Origin: Comamonadaceae bacterium
GTDB lineage: Bacteria; Pseudomonadota; Gammaproteobacteria; Burkholderiales; Burkholderiaceae_C
Direction: 5' to 3'
NCBI GenBank assembly: GCA_947475685.1
Contig: CANJNC010000016.1
Coordinates: 1 to 64,000, forward strand
DNA length: 64,000 nucleotides
The notes below the pieces were generated by a model. It made no database searches, was not told where the DNA came from, and saw nothing but the letters and a program-made list of their open reading frames with translations. Positions within the stretch are counted from its first letter, which is position 1. Each line of letters starts with the position of its first letter. The position numbers and the translations under genes were made by a program. Shown here piece by piece: positions 56,248 to 64,000 of this stretch.

Positions 56248-56507
56248 AGAGTCGTCTCCTAATTAAAATGAAAAACCAGGCAATACACCCTACAAACTCA
56301 AAATTTAACTCAATGAGAATCAATTTGTATTACCCGTGACCTCAATATCGGCGAGAAGGCTGACTTGATCCTGACGAAAGCGCGGTCTACCCCCTCTTTT
56401 CAGAAAGGATTAAAGCTTTTATGATCCAAGTCATTTCGGGTTAACCCGAGAATTCCAGTAAAACAGACTTAAAAGATCTTTTTCAAGTCCATGGGGGCGT
56501 GACACTC

Positions 56508-56750
56508 TCAAAAGTTAAGGGTGTTCATTCTTTGATCAATTTGCCGCCAAACTTCCCTTTTTTGCGCATTCGCCAAGGAGCCCCAGCGAGCGATTTCTTG
56601 GATGTCCCTAAAACAGCCTTCGCACAATTGGCTCACAGGGTCCATCTGACAAACCGCGATGCAAGGGGTGATGACAAACTCACTTTGCGGATCCAAGGCC
56701 ATGGTCAGTTTGTCTCTCAAGCGTTGGTGCCTGATATCGCGGGCGTTCAT
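56508..56750 (-). CDS. DUF1289 domain protein
   Basis: An 80-residue protein with the DUF1289 signature: ITPCIAVCQMD...LCEGCFRDIQEIARW, four cysteines that probably bind a metal. Its ATG overlaps the stop of the carbonic anhydrase gene as ATGA, so the two are translationally coupled. Members are widespread in proteobacteria and of unknown function. Confidence 0.85.
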   Translation of the reverse strand: MNARDIRHQRLRDKLTMALDPQSEFVITPCIAVCQMDPVSQLCEGCFRDIQEIARWGSLANAQKREVWRQIDQRMNTLNF

Positions 56751-57427
56751 GCGTCTTGATCCGTCTCGTGGGTCCCTTGCTGCCTCGGGTAGCGCTTAAA
56801 GGCACGTCGGAACACATCCACCACCTCCTCGGCCGACTTCATCGTGACCTCCAAGTCCTTGACCAAGCCATCGTGCAGGCCATAAATCCAACCATGCACA
56901 CTGACTTGTTGACCATGGCTCCATGCGTCTTGCATGACGTTGGAGAGAGCCACATTGCCGACTTGCTCAATCACATTCATCTCACACATGACGTTTTCTA
57001 AATCCTGTTGCGGCAAATGATTGAGCCTTTGTCGATGGCGAAGTCTCACATCTTGCACATGTCGCAACCAATTGTCAGCCAAGCCGATGCGAGTGCCCCT
57101 GGTGGCGGCCAAAACACCACCACAGCCATAGTGGCCCACCACCATGATGTGCTCGACTTTCAAATGCTCCACGGCATATTGAATCACCGACAAGGCATTC
57201 AAGTCCGAGTGGACCACCACATTGGCAACATTGCGGTGAACGAAAATTTCTCCCGGATCCAGTCCAATGATCTCATTGGCAGGAACGCGTGAGTCCGAAC
57301 AACCAATCCATAAGTATTTAGGCGACTGCTGAGAAGCCAATTGATTGAAAAAACCAGGTCGAGCTTGCTCCATTCGACGCGCCCAGGCTTGATTGTTCTC
57401 AAATAAATTTTTAAGCGGTGCATTCAT
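56747..57427 (-). CDS. can: Beta-class carbonic anhydrase
   Basis: Interconverts CO2 and bicarbonate. The 226-residue protein has zinc ligands in GCSDSRVPANEIIG (Cys and Asp-Arg dyad, about 42-50) and VVGHYGCGGVLAA (His and Cys, about 98-101), with NVANVVVHSDLNALSVIQYAVEHL as the core helix. The end includes HGWIYGLHDGLVKDLEV. ATG 57427 (MNAPLKNLFENNQ) matches the family start. It is co-transcribed with the DUF1289 gene. Confidence 0.96.
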   Translation of the reverse strand: MNAPLKNLFENNQAWARRMEQARPGFFNQLASQQSPKYLWIGCSDSRVPANEIIGLDPGEIFVHRNVANVVVHSDLNALSVIQYAVEHLKVEHIMVVGHYGCGGVLAATRGTRIGLADNWLRHVQDVRLRHRQRLNHLPQQDLENVMCEMNVIEQVGNVALSNVMQDAWSHGQQVSVHGWIYGLHDGLVKDLEVTMKSAEEVVDVFRRAFKRYPRQQGTHETDQDA

Positions 57428-57554
57428 CGACTTGACCATCACTCTTTTCAATTCGTTGACCTATCCCAAATATTGGAACAGACTTTGATCACCTCTATTA
57501 AACCATCTAAAAGCAACCCTACAAAACAACAGCCTACACGGACCAATTGACAAG

Positions 57555-58811
57555 CTAGACCCATTTTGCCATCGTCCACGATTTCAATTGGTGTCGTCGC
57601 TGCGCAAAGTCGGGCATCACGGTTTGCATTTCAGCCCAAAATTCCGGCCCATGGTTCATTTGCTTTAAATGACACAATTCATGGGCCACCACATAATCCA
57701 ATAACGACATGGGCAAATTGATCAAATGCCAATTGAGCCGAATGGCCCCATTGGAGCCAGCGCTGCCCCAACGGCTTTTTGCTTGACCCAAAGTCATGGC
57801 GCTTGGTTTGACGCCTAAAACACCCGAAAAATAAGACAGCCGCTTGTTTAAAACCAATTGGGCCAGATGGATCTGTACGGTATCTATCCATTGCTTGGCA
57901 GAGGCTTTCGCAACTCCATCGCCGGCCCACCCCTGCGAATGGCCAGTCCCACCGATCTTGCCTGCGCTTAGAAGTTTCAAGAGCGACCCGATCGGCAAAT
58001 AAACTCTGTACAAGGCATCCGTGGCATCTCTGGCATCCCTGGCGTTCCTGCTTTCAGTTACTCCTGCCTCAAAGCAAGGTGCACGCTCAAGCAAGCCATG
58101 GATCCATTCAACCCATGTGCATTCAAGCCACTGACCGCCCTGCAGTCTTTGGATCTCGATATGCTCAAGAGGAGAGCGCAGTCGCTTTTGGTTTTCTCTT
58201 TGCAAGCGAGATAGACTTTCTTGTGTGGGGCTTAAATCGTCATTGACGTCCCAACTTAAGTCCCCGCTTGCGTGCCCGCTTGCGTACCCACTAGATCCCT
58301 TTGCTTTGAGGCCATGAAACATCCACTGCACACCTTGATCCAAAATAGGACCCACGCAACCACTTTCAATTTGAATTTCAAACCGCGCGCTGTCCTTTAG
58401 CTTTTGATCCATGAAGTTGAATTGTTTGATAAGCCAATCCCCCCTCTCATTGAGCGCCATTTGCACTTGTGACAAGCTCACCCACTTTGGAGCTCGGACT
58501 TCCAGCCCCTCATGTGAAACCAGCATGCCAATGGTCTTTCTTTTGGCTCGCCGAAGAAGATAATGGACTTCAACCCCCTTGATGTCCAAGGCATGTGTCG
58601 CACAAGGGTGAATGAATAAGCTTGACAAAGCGCGAGCCTTGTCTTGCAAGTTGTGCGGGTTGGTGCTTGTTTCAATGGACTTGCCTGAGCTGGTATTGAC
58701 AGGCTCGGCAACCAAAGCGTCCTTTTGTTCGGCGGCAAAGGGTGCGAAAAAATCAAACACCAGTTGAATGAACCGATCCTTGGGACTTTGTTTTTTAACT
58801 TGCATGGACAC
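57555..58811 (-). CDS. YgjP-like metallopeptidase (DUF45/M48-type HExxH)
   Basis: A 418-residue protein whose C-terminal domain has DYVVAHELCHLKQMNHGPEFWAEM, giving the zinc site HELCH with a third ligand His in NHGPEFW. The YgjP block MTLGQAKSRWGSAGSNGAIRLNWHLINLP precedes it. The middle contains Ser/Gly/Asp-rich stretches coded by 9-bp and 12-bp tandem repeats (58014-58049 and 58264-58287), and the chain is much longer than the usual 230-280. The N terminus has IQLVFDFFAPF, a weak match to a beta-clamp-type motif. Substrate is unknown. It is the last gene of the lnt-glyQS-gmhB-plsC row. Confidence 0.85.
   Translation of the reverse strand: MSMQVKKQSPKDRFIQLVFDFFAPFAAEQKDALVAEPVNTSSGKSIETSTNPHNLQDKARALSSLFIHPCATHALDIKGVEVHYLLRRAKRKTIGMLVSHEGLEVRAPKWVSLSQVQMALNERGDWLIKQFNFMDQKLKDSARFEIQIESGCVGPILDQGVQWMFHGLKAKGSSGYASGHASGDLSWDVNDDLSPTQESLSRLQRENQKRLRSPLEHIEIQRLQGGQWLECTWVEWIHGLLERAPCFEAGVTESRNARDARDATDALYRVYLPIGSLLKLLSAGKIGGTGHSQGWAGDGVAKASAKQWIDTVQIHLAQLVLNKRLSYFSGVLGVKPSAMTLGQAKSRWGSAGSNGAIRLNWHLINLPMSLLDYVVAHELCHLKQMNHGPEFWAEMQTVMPDFAQRRHQLKSWTMAKWV
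58014..58049. repeat. 9-bp tandem repeat in the YgjP-like gene
   Basis: Units GGCATCCGT, GGCATCTCT, GGCATCCCT and GGCGTTCCT, in frame, coding the RNARDARDATDA segment on the minus strand. Confidence 0.85.
58264..58287. repeat. 12-bp tandem duplication in the YgjP-like gene
   Basis: CCGCTTGCGTGC (58264-58275) and CCGCTTGCGTAC (58276-58287) differ at one base. They code GYASGHASG-type residues and keep frame. Confidence 0.85.
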
Positions 58812-58850
58812 GACAGCTCTCTTTACCCAAGCACAAACACCATCAAGTCC

Positions 58851-59588
58851 TCAATCATAGGCGCTCGGATCTAATCGACGCATCTCGGACTCGATCCACA
58901 TCTGCACCTGCGCCATGAGTTCCTCGGGCGAACGACCCAGACTAGAGATAGGCTGGCCGACCGAGACATCCACCGTCCCGGCCTCTTTCAAGAGGGCTTT
59001 TCTGGGCCAACATTTGGCAGAACTCACCGCCACTGGCACCACATGCGCGCCAGTTTGCACCGCCAATCGAGTCCCTCCCAATTTATAGCCCCCCACCTGC
59101 CCACGATCAATGCGCGTGCCCTCGGGAAACATCACCACCCAGTTGCCCTTTTCAAGCAACACTCGACCTTGCTCAACCACTTTAGCAAATGCTTGAGTGC
59201 GTTGTGAGCGATCGATGTGAATCATGTCTAGACACCCAATGGCCCAGCCAAAGAACGGAATTCTCAGCAACTCTTTTTTGAAAACATAGGACACGGGATG
59301 GGGCAAGATGACGGGCATCAAGAAGGTCTCATAGGTTGATTGATGTTTGACCAACACCACCACCGGCACCCCCTCAAGACCGCTTAGGTTGTCCATGCCA
59401 TGCAACGCATATTTCACGCCACAGATTCGGTCCAAAGACACCACACAATTGTTTAACCAAAAGACCGCGCAGCGGTAAAGGCTTGCTTTAGAGGCCCCAA
59501 GGGCCAAACGCAACAACAAGAAAAGCGCACAAGGAATGAGCGTGAACAGCATCCACAACAAATGAATGAAGGACTTTAAAAATTTCAC
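58851..59588 (-). CDS. plsC: 1-acyl-sn-glycerol-3-phosphate acyltransferase
   Basis: Acylates lysophosphatidic acid at the inner membrane. The 245-residue protein has an N-terminal membrane helix (about 5-30), acceptor motif I VKHQSTYETF, an HX4E version of the usual HX4D, motif II around FKKELLRIPFFGW, and motif III MFPEGTRID. PlsC proteins with HX4E are known among betaproteobacterial homologues as far as I recall. It lies nine bases after gmhB. Confidence 0.92.
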   Translation of the reverse strand: MKFLKSFIHLLWMLFTLIPCALFLLLRLALGASKASLYRCAVFWLNNCVVSLDRICGVKYALHGMDNLSGLEGVPVVVLVKHQSTYETFLMPVILPHPVSYVFKKELLRIPFFGWAIGCLDMIHIDRSQRTQAFAKVVEQGRVLLEKGNWVVMFPEGTRIDRGQVGGYKLGGTRLAVQTGAHVVPVAVSSAKCWPRKALLKEAGTVDVSVGQPISSLGRSPEELMAQVQMWIESEMRRLDPSAYD

Positions 59589-59597
59589 AACAACCTC

Positions 59598-60188
59598 TTA
59601 CACTTTTTTTTCTGCTTTAAGGGCTTCCAATTGCACATCCCTCTCGTGGAGCAACCATTCGGAAAACCCATACAGATCTTGATGAATGCGGGTCTCTTTG
59701 GGAAACAGTGCCGACAAAGCTTGATCACGATAGATGGCGCCCTTGCCTGTCAAGACCAAGTGAGGCTCGCACCCAACGCCATAACCTGCTTGCAAATCTC
59801 GCAACGAGTCCCCAACGGTAGGTACGCCCTTCAAAGTCACCCCCAAACGCGTTGCAATTTGCTCATAAAGACCAGACAAGGGCTTTCTACAATCGCACCC
59901 CTCCTCCGTGGTGTGCGGGCAAAAGAAAATCGCCTCCACCTTACCGCCTTCAAGCGCCAACAATTTGTGCATTTTTTCATGCATGGCGTTCAACGTTGCC
60001 ATGTCAAACAAGCCTCGCCCTAAGCCGGATTGGTTGGAGGCAATCACAACGCGCCACCCCGCATGGCTTAGCCTCGCGATGGCTTCTAAGGAGCCCTCTA
60101 AAGGAATCCACTCCGCAGGGGATTTGACATAATCGTCGCGATCCTCGTTGATCGTGCCGTCGCGGTCTAAGATAATGATTTTCATCAT
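59598..60188 (-). CDS. gmhB: D-glycero-D-manno-heptose-1,7-bisphosphate 7-phosphatase
   Basis: A HAD-superfamily phosphatase of 196 residues in ADP-heptose synthesis for lipopolysaccharide. Catalytic DxDGT is in ILDRDGTINEDRDDYVKSP, motif II in VIASNQSGLGRG and motif III K/D in VPTVGDSLRDLQAGYG. The zinc loop CPHTTEEGCDC (three cysteines and a histidine) is the GmhB hallmark. ATG 60188 has GGAG eight bases upstream. It lies between glyS and plsC. Confidence 0.94.
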   Translation of the reverse strand: MMKIIILDRDGTINEDRDDYVKSPAEWIPLEGSLEAIARLSHAGWRVVIASNQSGLGRGLFDMATLNAMHEKMHKLLALEGGKVEAIFFCPHTTEEGCDCRKPLSGLYEQIATRLGVTLKGVPTVGDSLRDLQAGYGVGCEPHLVLTGKGAIYRDQALSALFPKETRIHQDLYGFSEWLLHERDVQLEALKAEKKV

Positions 60189-60328
60189 GGTCACAACTCC
60201 CTTACTTGAAGGGAACTCCTGTATAAATGCAGCGTAGGCCTGATCAAGCCTAAGCGCGCCAAAGATCGAGTCCCTGAGGTTTAATCGCAATGGGCACGTG
60301 AGCCATCATCACCCCCCTTTAAGCGGCC

Positions 60329-62488
60329 TTAAGCCAAACGAGACAAATCAGCCACTTGATTCATGGCTGTATGCAAACGAGACAACAAAGACAAGCGATT
60401 GGATCTGAGTGCCTCTTCGGGCGCGTTGACCATCACTTGTTCAAAAAACAAATCGACCGCATTTTTCAGTTGCGCAAGTAAGCTCAGGGACTGCGCATAA
60501 TTTTTTGCTTCAAAACTCAACTGTGCTTGGGGTAAAACATCTTGCATGGTTTCAAAGAGCGCCTTCTCTGCAACCTCAACCAACAAAGAGGGGTTGACCT
60601 GCTCGTTGACTTGCTGATCGTGTGCTTTTTTCAGTATATTGCCGATGCGCTTGTTGGCACTGGCCAAGGACAAGGCCTCAGGCAACTGCGCAAATGCTTT
60701 AACGGCCTTGAGTCGCAAGTCCACCTCATCCAAGACATCAGGGCGAATCGATAAAACACTGTCAATTTGAGCGCTTGAATAATCTTGGTCTTTTAAATTG
60801 ATGCTCAAACGGTCATAAATAAATTCAAGCATGGACGCCGAGATCTGTGTCCAGCTTTTTTTGTTCACGGCTTTGTGCCCCTCAAAAGCACTTGCACTCA
60901 CAATGAGCAACTTGGCCATCGACAGACCTAAACTCTTCTCCCGCAACAAACGAATCACACCAATCGCATGGCGCCTGAGTGCATACGGATCTTTGTCCCC
61001 TGTTGGATGCTGCCCTATTGCAAATAAGCCCGCCAAAGTCTCCAACTTATCGGCCAACGCCAAGACCACACCCACCAGACCCCTGGGCAAAGAATCCCCT
61101 GCGAACCTTGGTTTGTAGTGATCCTCAACCGCCCAAGCCACTTCCTTGGCATACCCATCATGCAATGCGTAATAGTGTCCCATGACACCTTGCAACTCAG
61201 GAAACTCGCCCACCATGTCGGTGAGCAAATCCACCTTGGCAATTTGTACGGCTTCATCTATCCATTGCTCATCTTGTGCACTCAATGCAGACAAAGCGAT
61301 CAACTCTTTTGCTATGCCTGTAGCGATAGCCTGCACCCGTTGCGTGCGCTCCTCTTGCGTTCCAAGTTGCTGGTGATAGATCACCTTTGACAAGCCACTC
61401 GATCTGGTTTTGAGGTTTATTTTGCGATCTTGATCGTAGAAGAATTTGGCATCCGATAGCCTCGGTCGCACAACTCGCTCATTGCCACCGATGACAGCGC
61501 TTGTGTCTTTGGGAGAAATGTTACTGACCACCATGAATCGATTGACCAAGTCCCCTTGATCATTGACCAGGGGGAAGTACTTTTGGTTGGCCTTCATGGT
61601 CAGAATCAAACACTCTTGAGGGACTTGCAAAAACTCTTTTTCAAATTCGCAAATCAATACATTGGGCATTTCCACCAAAGCACAAACCTCATCCAAGAGC
61701 GCGTCATCGTGCGCGACATTGAAACCTGGCCCCAATGATTTGGCCGCCACATTCAATTGATCTTCAATGCTTTGGCGCCGTTTGGCATAACTTGCAATCA
61801 CCGCGCCATCGCTTAAAAGCGCCTCTTCATAGGACGACGCATGGGCCAATTCAATGACAGACTTCTTGGCCTCAAAGCGGTGACCTTTGGTCGACTTGCC
61901 AGCCTTTAACCCCAAGACCGTCAAGTCCACAACACGCTCCCCATAAAGCGCAAGCAAGGCGTGAACAGGTCGCACAAAATTCACACTGCTCCAGCCGGGC
62001 ATTTCACAATTTTCATGCAATTGATAACTCATCACCTTGGGGATTGGTAGCTTAGCGATGGCCTCATTCAATGCTTTTTGCGCACCCACCGCGAGCGACA
62101 CCCCCGCTTGAGTTCTTTTTAACCACAGATGCTGGACTTGGCCCTCGTTCACCACCTCCAAATCAGACACGCCTAGGTGAGAAAACCCAAGAGACAACAG
62201 CTTTTTTTCCAATGCAGGCGTGGCTTGCCCATTGGGATCAAGACCGACTTTGAGCGGCATTAACTTTTGCTTCATTTCGCGCTCAGGCGACTGAGACAAA
62301 ACCGATTGAAACAAAACCGCCAAACGCCTCGGCGTGGCAAATGATTCATATGCGCATTGCGAATCAATCAACTCGAGATCCAACAGCTGCGCGTACATCG
62401 TTTGCGAAAAGGAGACGCTCAACTTGGACAAGGCCTTGGGTGGCAACTCTTCAACCAACAACTCTATGAGCAATGGAGCGGTGTTCAT
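60329..62488 (-). CDS. glyS: Glycyl-tRNA synthetase beta subunit
   Basis: The tRNA-recognition subunit of the tetrameric (alpha2beta2) bacterial GlyRS, 719 residues. It starts APLLIELLVEELPPKAL and contains the family blocks VNFVRPVHALLALYGERVV and KMVYHQ-like VIYHQQLGTQEERTQRV, plus KLETLAGLFAIGQHPTGDKDPYALRRHAIG. ATG 62488 matches the family start; an in-frame upstream start (62503) is possible. The short gap (18 bases) after glyQ shows an operon. Confidence 0.97.
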   Translation of the reverse strand: MNTAPLLIELLVEELPPKALSKLSVSFSQTMYAQLLDLELIDSQCAYESFATPRRLAVLFQSVLSQSPEREMKQKLMPLKVGLDPNGQATPALEKKLLSLGFSHLGVSDLEVVNEGQVQHLWLKRTQAGVSLAVGAQKALNEAIAKLPIPKVMSYQLHENCEMPGWSSVNFVRPVHALLALYGERVVDLTVLGLKAGKSTKGHRFEAKKSVIELAHASSYEEALLSDGAVIASYAKRRQSIEDQLNVAAKSLGPGFNVAHDDALLDEVCALVEMPNVLICEFEKEFLQVPQECLILTMKANQKYFPLVNDQGDLVNRFMVVSNISPKDTSAVIGGNERVVRPRLSDAKFFYDQDRKINLKTRSSGLSKVIYHQQLGTQEERTQRVQAIATGIAKELIALSALSAQDEQWIDEAVQIAKVDLLTDMVGEFPELQGVMGHYYALHDGYAKEVAWAVEDHYKPRFAGDSLPRGLVGVVLALADKLETLAGLFAIGQHPTGDKDPYALRRHAIGVIRLLREKSLGLSMAKLLIVSASAFEGHKAVNKKSWTQISASMLEFIYDRLSINLKDQDYSSAQIDSVLSIRPDVLDEVDLRLKAVKAFAQLPEALSLASANKRIGNILKKAHDQQVNEQVNPSLLVEVAEKALFETMQDVLPQAQLSFEAKNYAQSLSLLAQLKNAVDLFFEQVMVNAPEEALRSNRLSLLSRLHTAMNQVADLSRLA

Positions 62489-62506
62489 TGGATGTGCTTG
62501 CATGAT

Positions 62507-63412
62507 TCAAGCCGCCTTGTCTTTTAGCGCTTGAACCCAAGCGTGAGGAGCCATTGGGAAACCCAATCTCTCGCGACTATCGTAATAACTCTGCGCCACT
62601 GAGCGAGCTAAATTTCTGATGCGCGTGATGTAGCCAGCGCGCTCGGTCACACTGATCGAACCCCTCGCATCCAAGAGATTAAAGGTGTGCGCTGCTTTTA
62701 GAACCTGCTCATACGCAGGCAATGCCAATTGAACTGAGATCAAATGTTGAGCTTGTTTTTCATGCGCTGAAAACGCGACGAATAAAAAGTCCGAGTCGCT
62801 GTGCTCAAAATTATAGGCAGACTGCTCTTGTTCATTTTGCAAGTACACGTCTCTGTACGTCAAGCCTTCAGTCCAAGAAAGATCGTACACATTGTCCACA
62901 CCCTGCAGATACATCGCAAGCCTCTCTAAACCATACGTGATCTCTCCTGTGATGGGGTGACAGTTGATCCCGCCCACTTGCTGGAAATAGGTGAACTGCG
63001 TGACCTCCATGCCGTTGAGCCACACCTCCCAACCCAAGCCCCAAGCGCCTAGCGTTGGGTTTTCCCAGTCGTCTTCCACAAAGCGAATGTCATTGACCTT
63101 CAAATCAAAACCCAGGGCCTCTAAAGAGCCCAAATACAATTCCAATATATTTTGTGGAGCGGGCTTAAGCACCACTTGGAACTGATAATAGTGCTGAAGT
63201 CGGTTTGGGTTTTCTCCGTATCGACCGTCTTTGGGCCGACGACTGGGCTGAACGTAAGCGGCCTTCCAAGGCTCAGGGCCCAAGGCGCGTAAAAAAGTTG
63301 CAGTATGTGATGTTCCAGCACCAACCTCCATGTCATAGGGCTGGAGCAGCGCACAGCCTTGCTTGGCCCAGTAAGACTGCAAAGTCAATATCAACTCTTG
63401 AAAATAAAGCAT
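62507..63412 (-). CDS. glyQ: Glycyl-tRNA synthetase alpha subunit
   Basis: The catalytic class II subunit (301 residues). It starts [20 protein letters not shown], with GGGA upstream. Class II motif regions: [22 protein letters not shown] (motif 2 loop) and [25 protein letters not shown]. The upstream in-frame extension to 63463 lacks similarity. It lies 187 bases downstream of lnt and directly before glyS. Confidence 0.97.
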   Translation of the reverse strand: MLYFQELILTLQSYWAKQGCALLQPYDMEVGAGTSHTATFLRALGPEPWKAAYVQPSRRPKDGRYGENPNRLQHYYQFQVVLKPAPQNILELYLGSLEALGFDLKVNDIRFVEDDWENPTLGAWGLGWEVWLNGMEVTQFTYFQQVGGINCHPITGEITYGLERLAMYLQGVDNVYDLSWTEGLTYRDVYLQNEQEQSAYNFEHSDSDFLFVAFSAHEKQAQHLISVQLALPAYEQVLKAAHTFNLLDARGSISVTERAGYITRIRNLARSVAQSYYDSRERLGFPMAPHAWVQALKDKAA

Positions 63413-63599
63413 TGTTTTCCCACGCACTGGCGTATGTATATTTAAATCGATCCCAAGATGCATCCATTGGACGCAACGACCCTTTGAGCATTGATCCTCT
63501 TCTCGATCTCCCTACAAGGTGCGGCCCTTTTGCCTTGATTACAACTGAGCAATTTTAACCTTCCCCTGGGGCCATAAAAAGCCGCTCAAGGGTTAAAGT

Positions 63600-64000
63600 T
63601 TAATTTTCAAGCTTTTCTTGAACTTGCTTTTGACGTTTTGAGGCCAAGATCTTTTGGCACCAAGATGTGCCTAGCACCAGCAAAGCCAACACCCACAAGG
63701 GCAGCAAGCCATATCGACTCGCCCACCAAGCAAAAAAGGTAGGCCTGTCAAAGCGACCTTGAACCACCCCTTTGATGGCTTCTTTGGAGAAAAACTTGGC
63801 TTTGACGTCAACTCGGCCTGTGTGATCAATGATGGCGCTGACCCCTGTGTTGGTTGCGCGAATCATGGGCCGACGCAACTCAAGCGCTCTCATTCTTGAA
63901 ATCTCTAAATGTTGATCCAAAACCACGCTGTCGCCAAACCATGCAATATTGCTCATATTGACCAAGATGCTTGGCATGTGTTGCGCATCTTGGAACTGTG
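63600..64000 (-). CDS. lnt: Apolipoprotein N-acyltransferase, C-terminal part (cut by window edge)
   Basis: The last 133 residues of Lnt, which adds the third acyl chain to lipoproteins. The nitrilase-like domain end reads LVNMSNIAWFGDSVVLDQHLEISRMRALELRRPMIRATNTG, close to the classic VNVSNIGWFGDSxAxxQHL...RATNTG. A final membrane segment (YGLLPLWVLALLVLGTSW) and a basic tail follow. The frame continues past the window end (QFQDAQHMPS), so the gene is partial. Confidence 0.93.
   Translation of the reverse strand, partial: QFQDAQHMPSILVNMSNIAWFGDSVVLDQHLEISRMRALELRRPMIRATNTGVSAIIDHTGRVDVKAKFFSKEAIKGVVQGRFDRPTFFAWWASRYGLLPLWVLALLVLGTSWCQKILASKRQKQVQEKLEN

Noticed and set aside
1-64000. CRISPR array, prophage, insertion sequence or tRNA genes
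   Set aside because: No regularly spaced long repeats, transposase or integrase motifs, attachment sites or cloverleaf-forming sequences were recognised.

Overview
The window looks like a chromosomal segment of a betaproteobacterium of the order Burkholderiales, most likely Comamonadaceae or a close relative. This rests on the gene content and order: a neutral porin followed by coq7, osmC and ilvA; tyrS, M23 peptidase, anmK, erpA, rpsI and rplM; lnt, glyQ, glyS, gmhB, plsC and a YgjP peptidase; an S-adenosylhomocysteine riboswitch in front of ahcY; and a type II secretion locus carrying gspN. No prophage, insertion sequence, integrase, CRISPR array, tRNA or rRNA was seen. The region is almost wholly housekeeping.

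Layout. 1-1.7 kb: start of a porin gene, ubiquinone hydroxylase coq7 and an OsmC-type peroxidase. 1.7-3.6 kb: ilvA, preceded by a structured leader or small RNA ending in a strong terminator. 3.6-15.8 kb: type II secretion genes, with gspC divergent from gspGHIJKLMN-DEF. 15.8-17.5 kb: a 5'-nucleotidase and an SRAP (YedK/HMCES) protein. 17.7-21 kb: glmU-glmS. 21.1-25.4 kb: lipoprotein, fau, a probable 6S RNA and slt. 25.5-31.3 kb: Atm1-type ABC exporter, acyl-CoA thioesterase, enoyl-CoA hydratase/isomerase, a broken DUF2147 gene and a long acyl-CoA dehydrogenase. 31.5-36.5 kb: histidine phosphatase, ruvAB, phoH-ybeY and a cation diffusion facilitator. 36.6-42.5 kb: tyrS, M23 peptidase, anmK, erpA and rplM-rpsI. 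42.8-46.8 kb: rlmJ, metF, ahcY and the SAH riboswitch. 46.8-54.3 kb: prfC and a double-length UvrA of 1931 residues. 54.6-57.4 kb: MHS-family transporter, beta carbonic anhydrase and a DUF1289 protein. 57.5-64 kb: the lnt-glyQ-glyS-gmhB-plsC-ygjP cluster, read on the minus strand.

Functional links. The Gsp proteins form the pseudopilus, inner-membrane platform, ATPase and secretin of one exporter; the prepilin peptidase GspO is not in the window. AhcY and MetF belong to the methyl cycle and share a transcription direction downstream of the SAH riboswitch. GlmU and GlmS make UDP-GlcNAc.

Most notable signals: (1) the tandem-duplicated UvrA with four ABC ATPase cassettes; (2) repeated 9-12 bp short tandem duplications at gene edges and in disordered or signal-peptide coding DNA, one of which has broken the DUF2147 gene; (3) a compact RNA with an exposed CUCCUCC-type motif upstream of ilvA; (4) an SRAP protein ending in a beta-clamp-like motif; (5) SAH riboswitch and 6S RNA candidates; (6) a GspE with a very compressed tetracysteine motif and pseudopilins with unusually long leaders. 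All statements come from reading the sequence; no database search was run.
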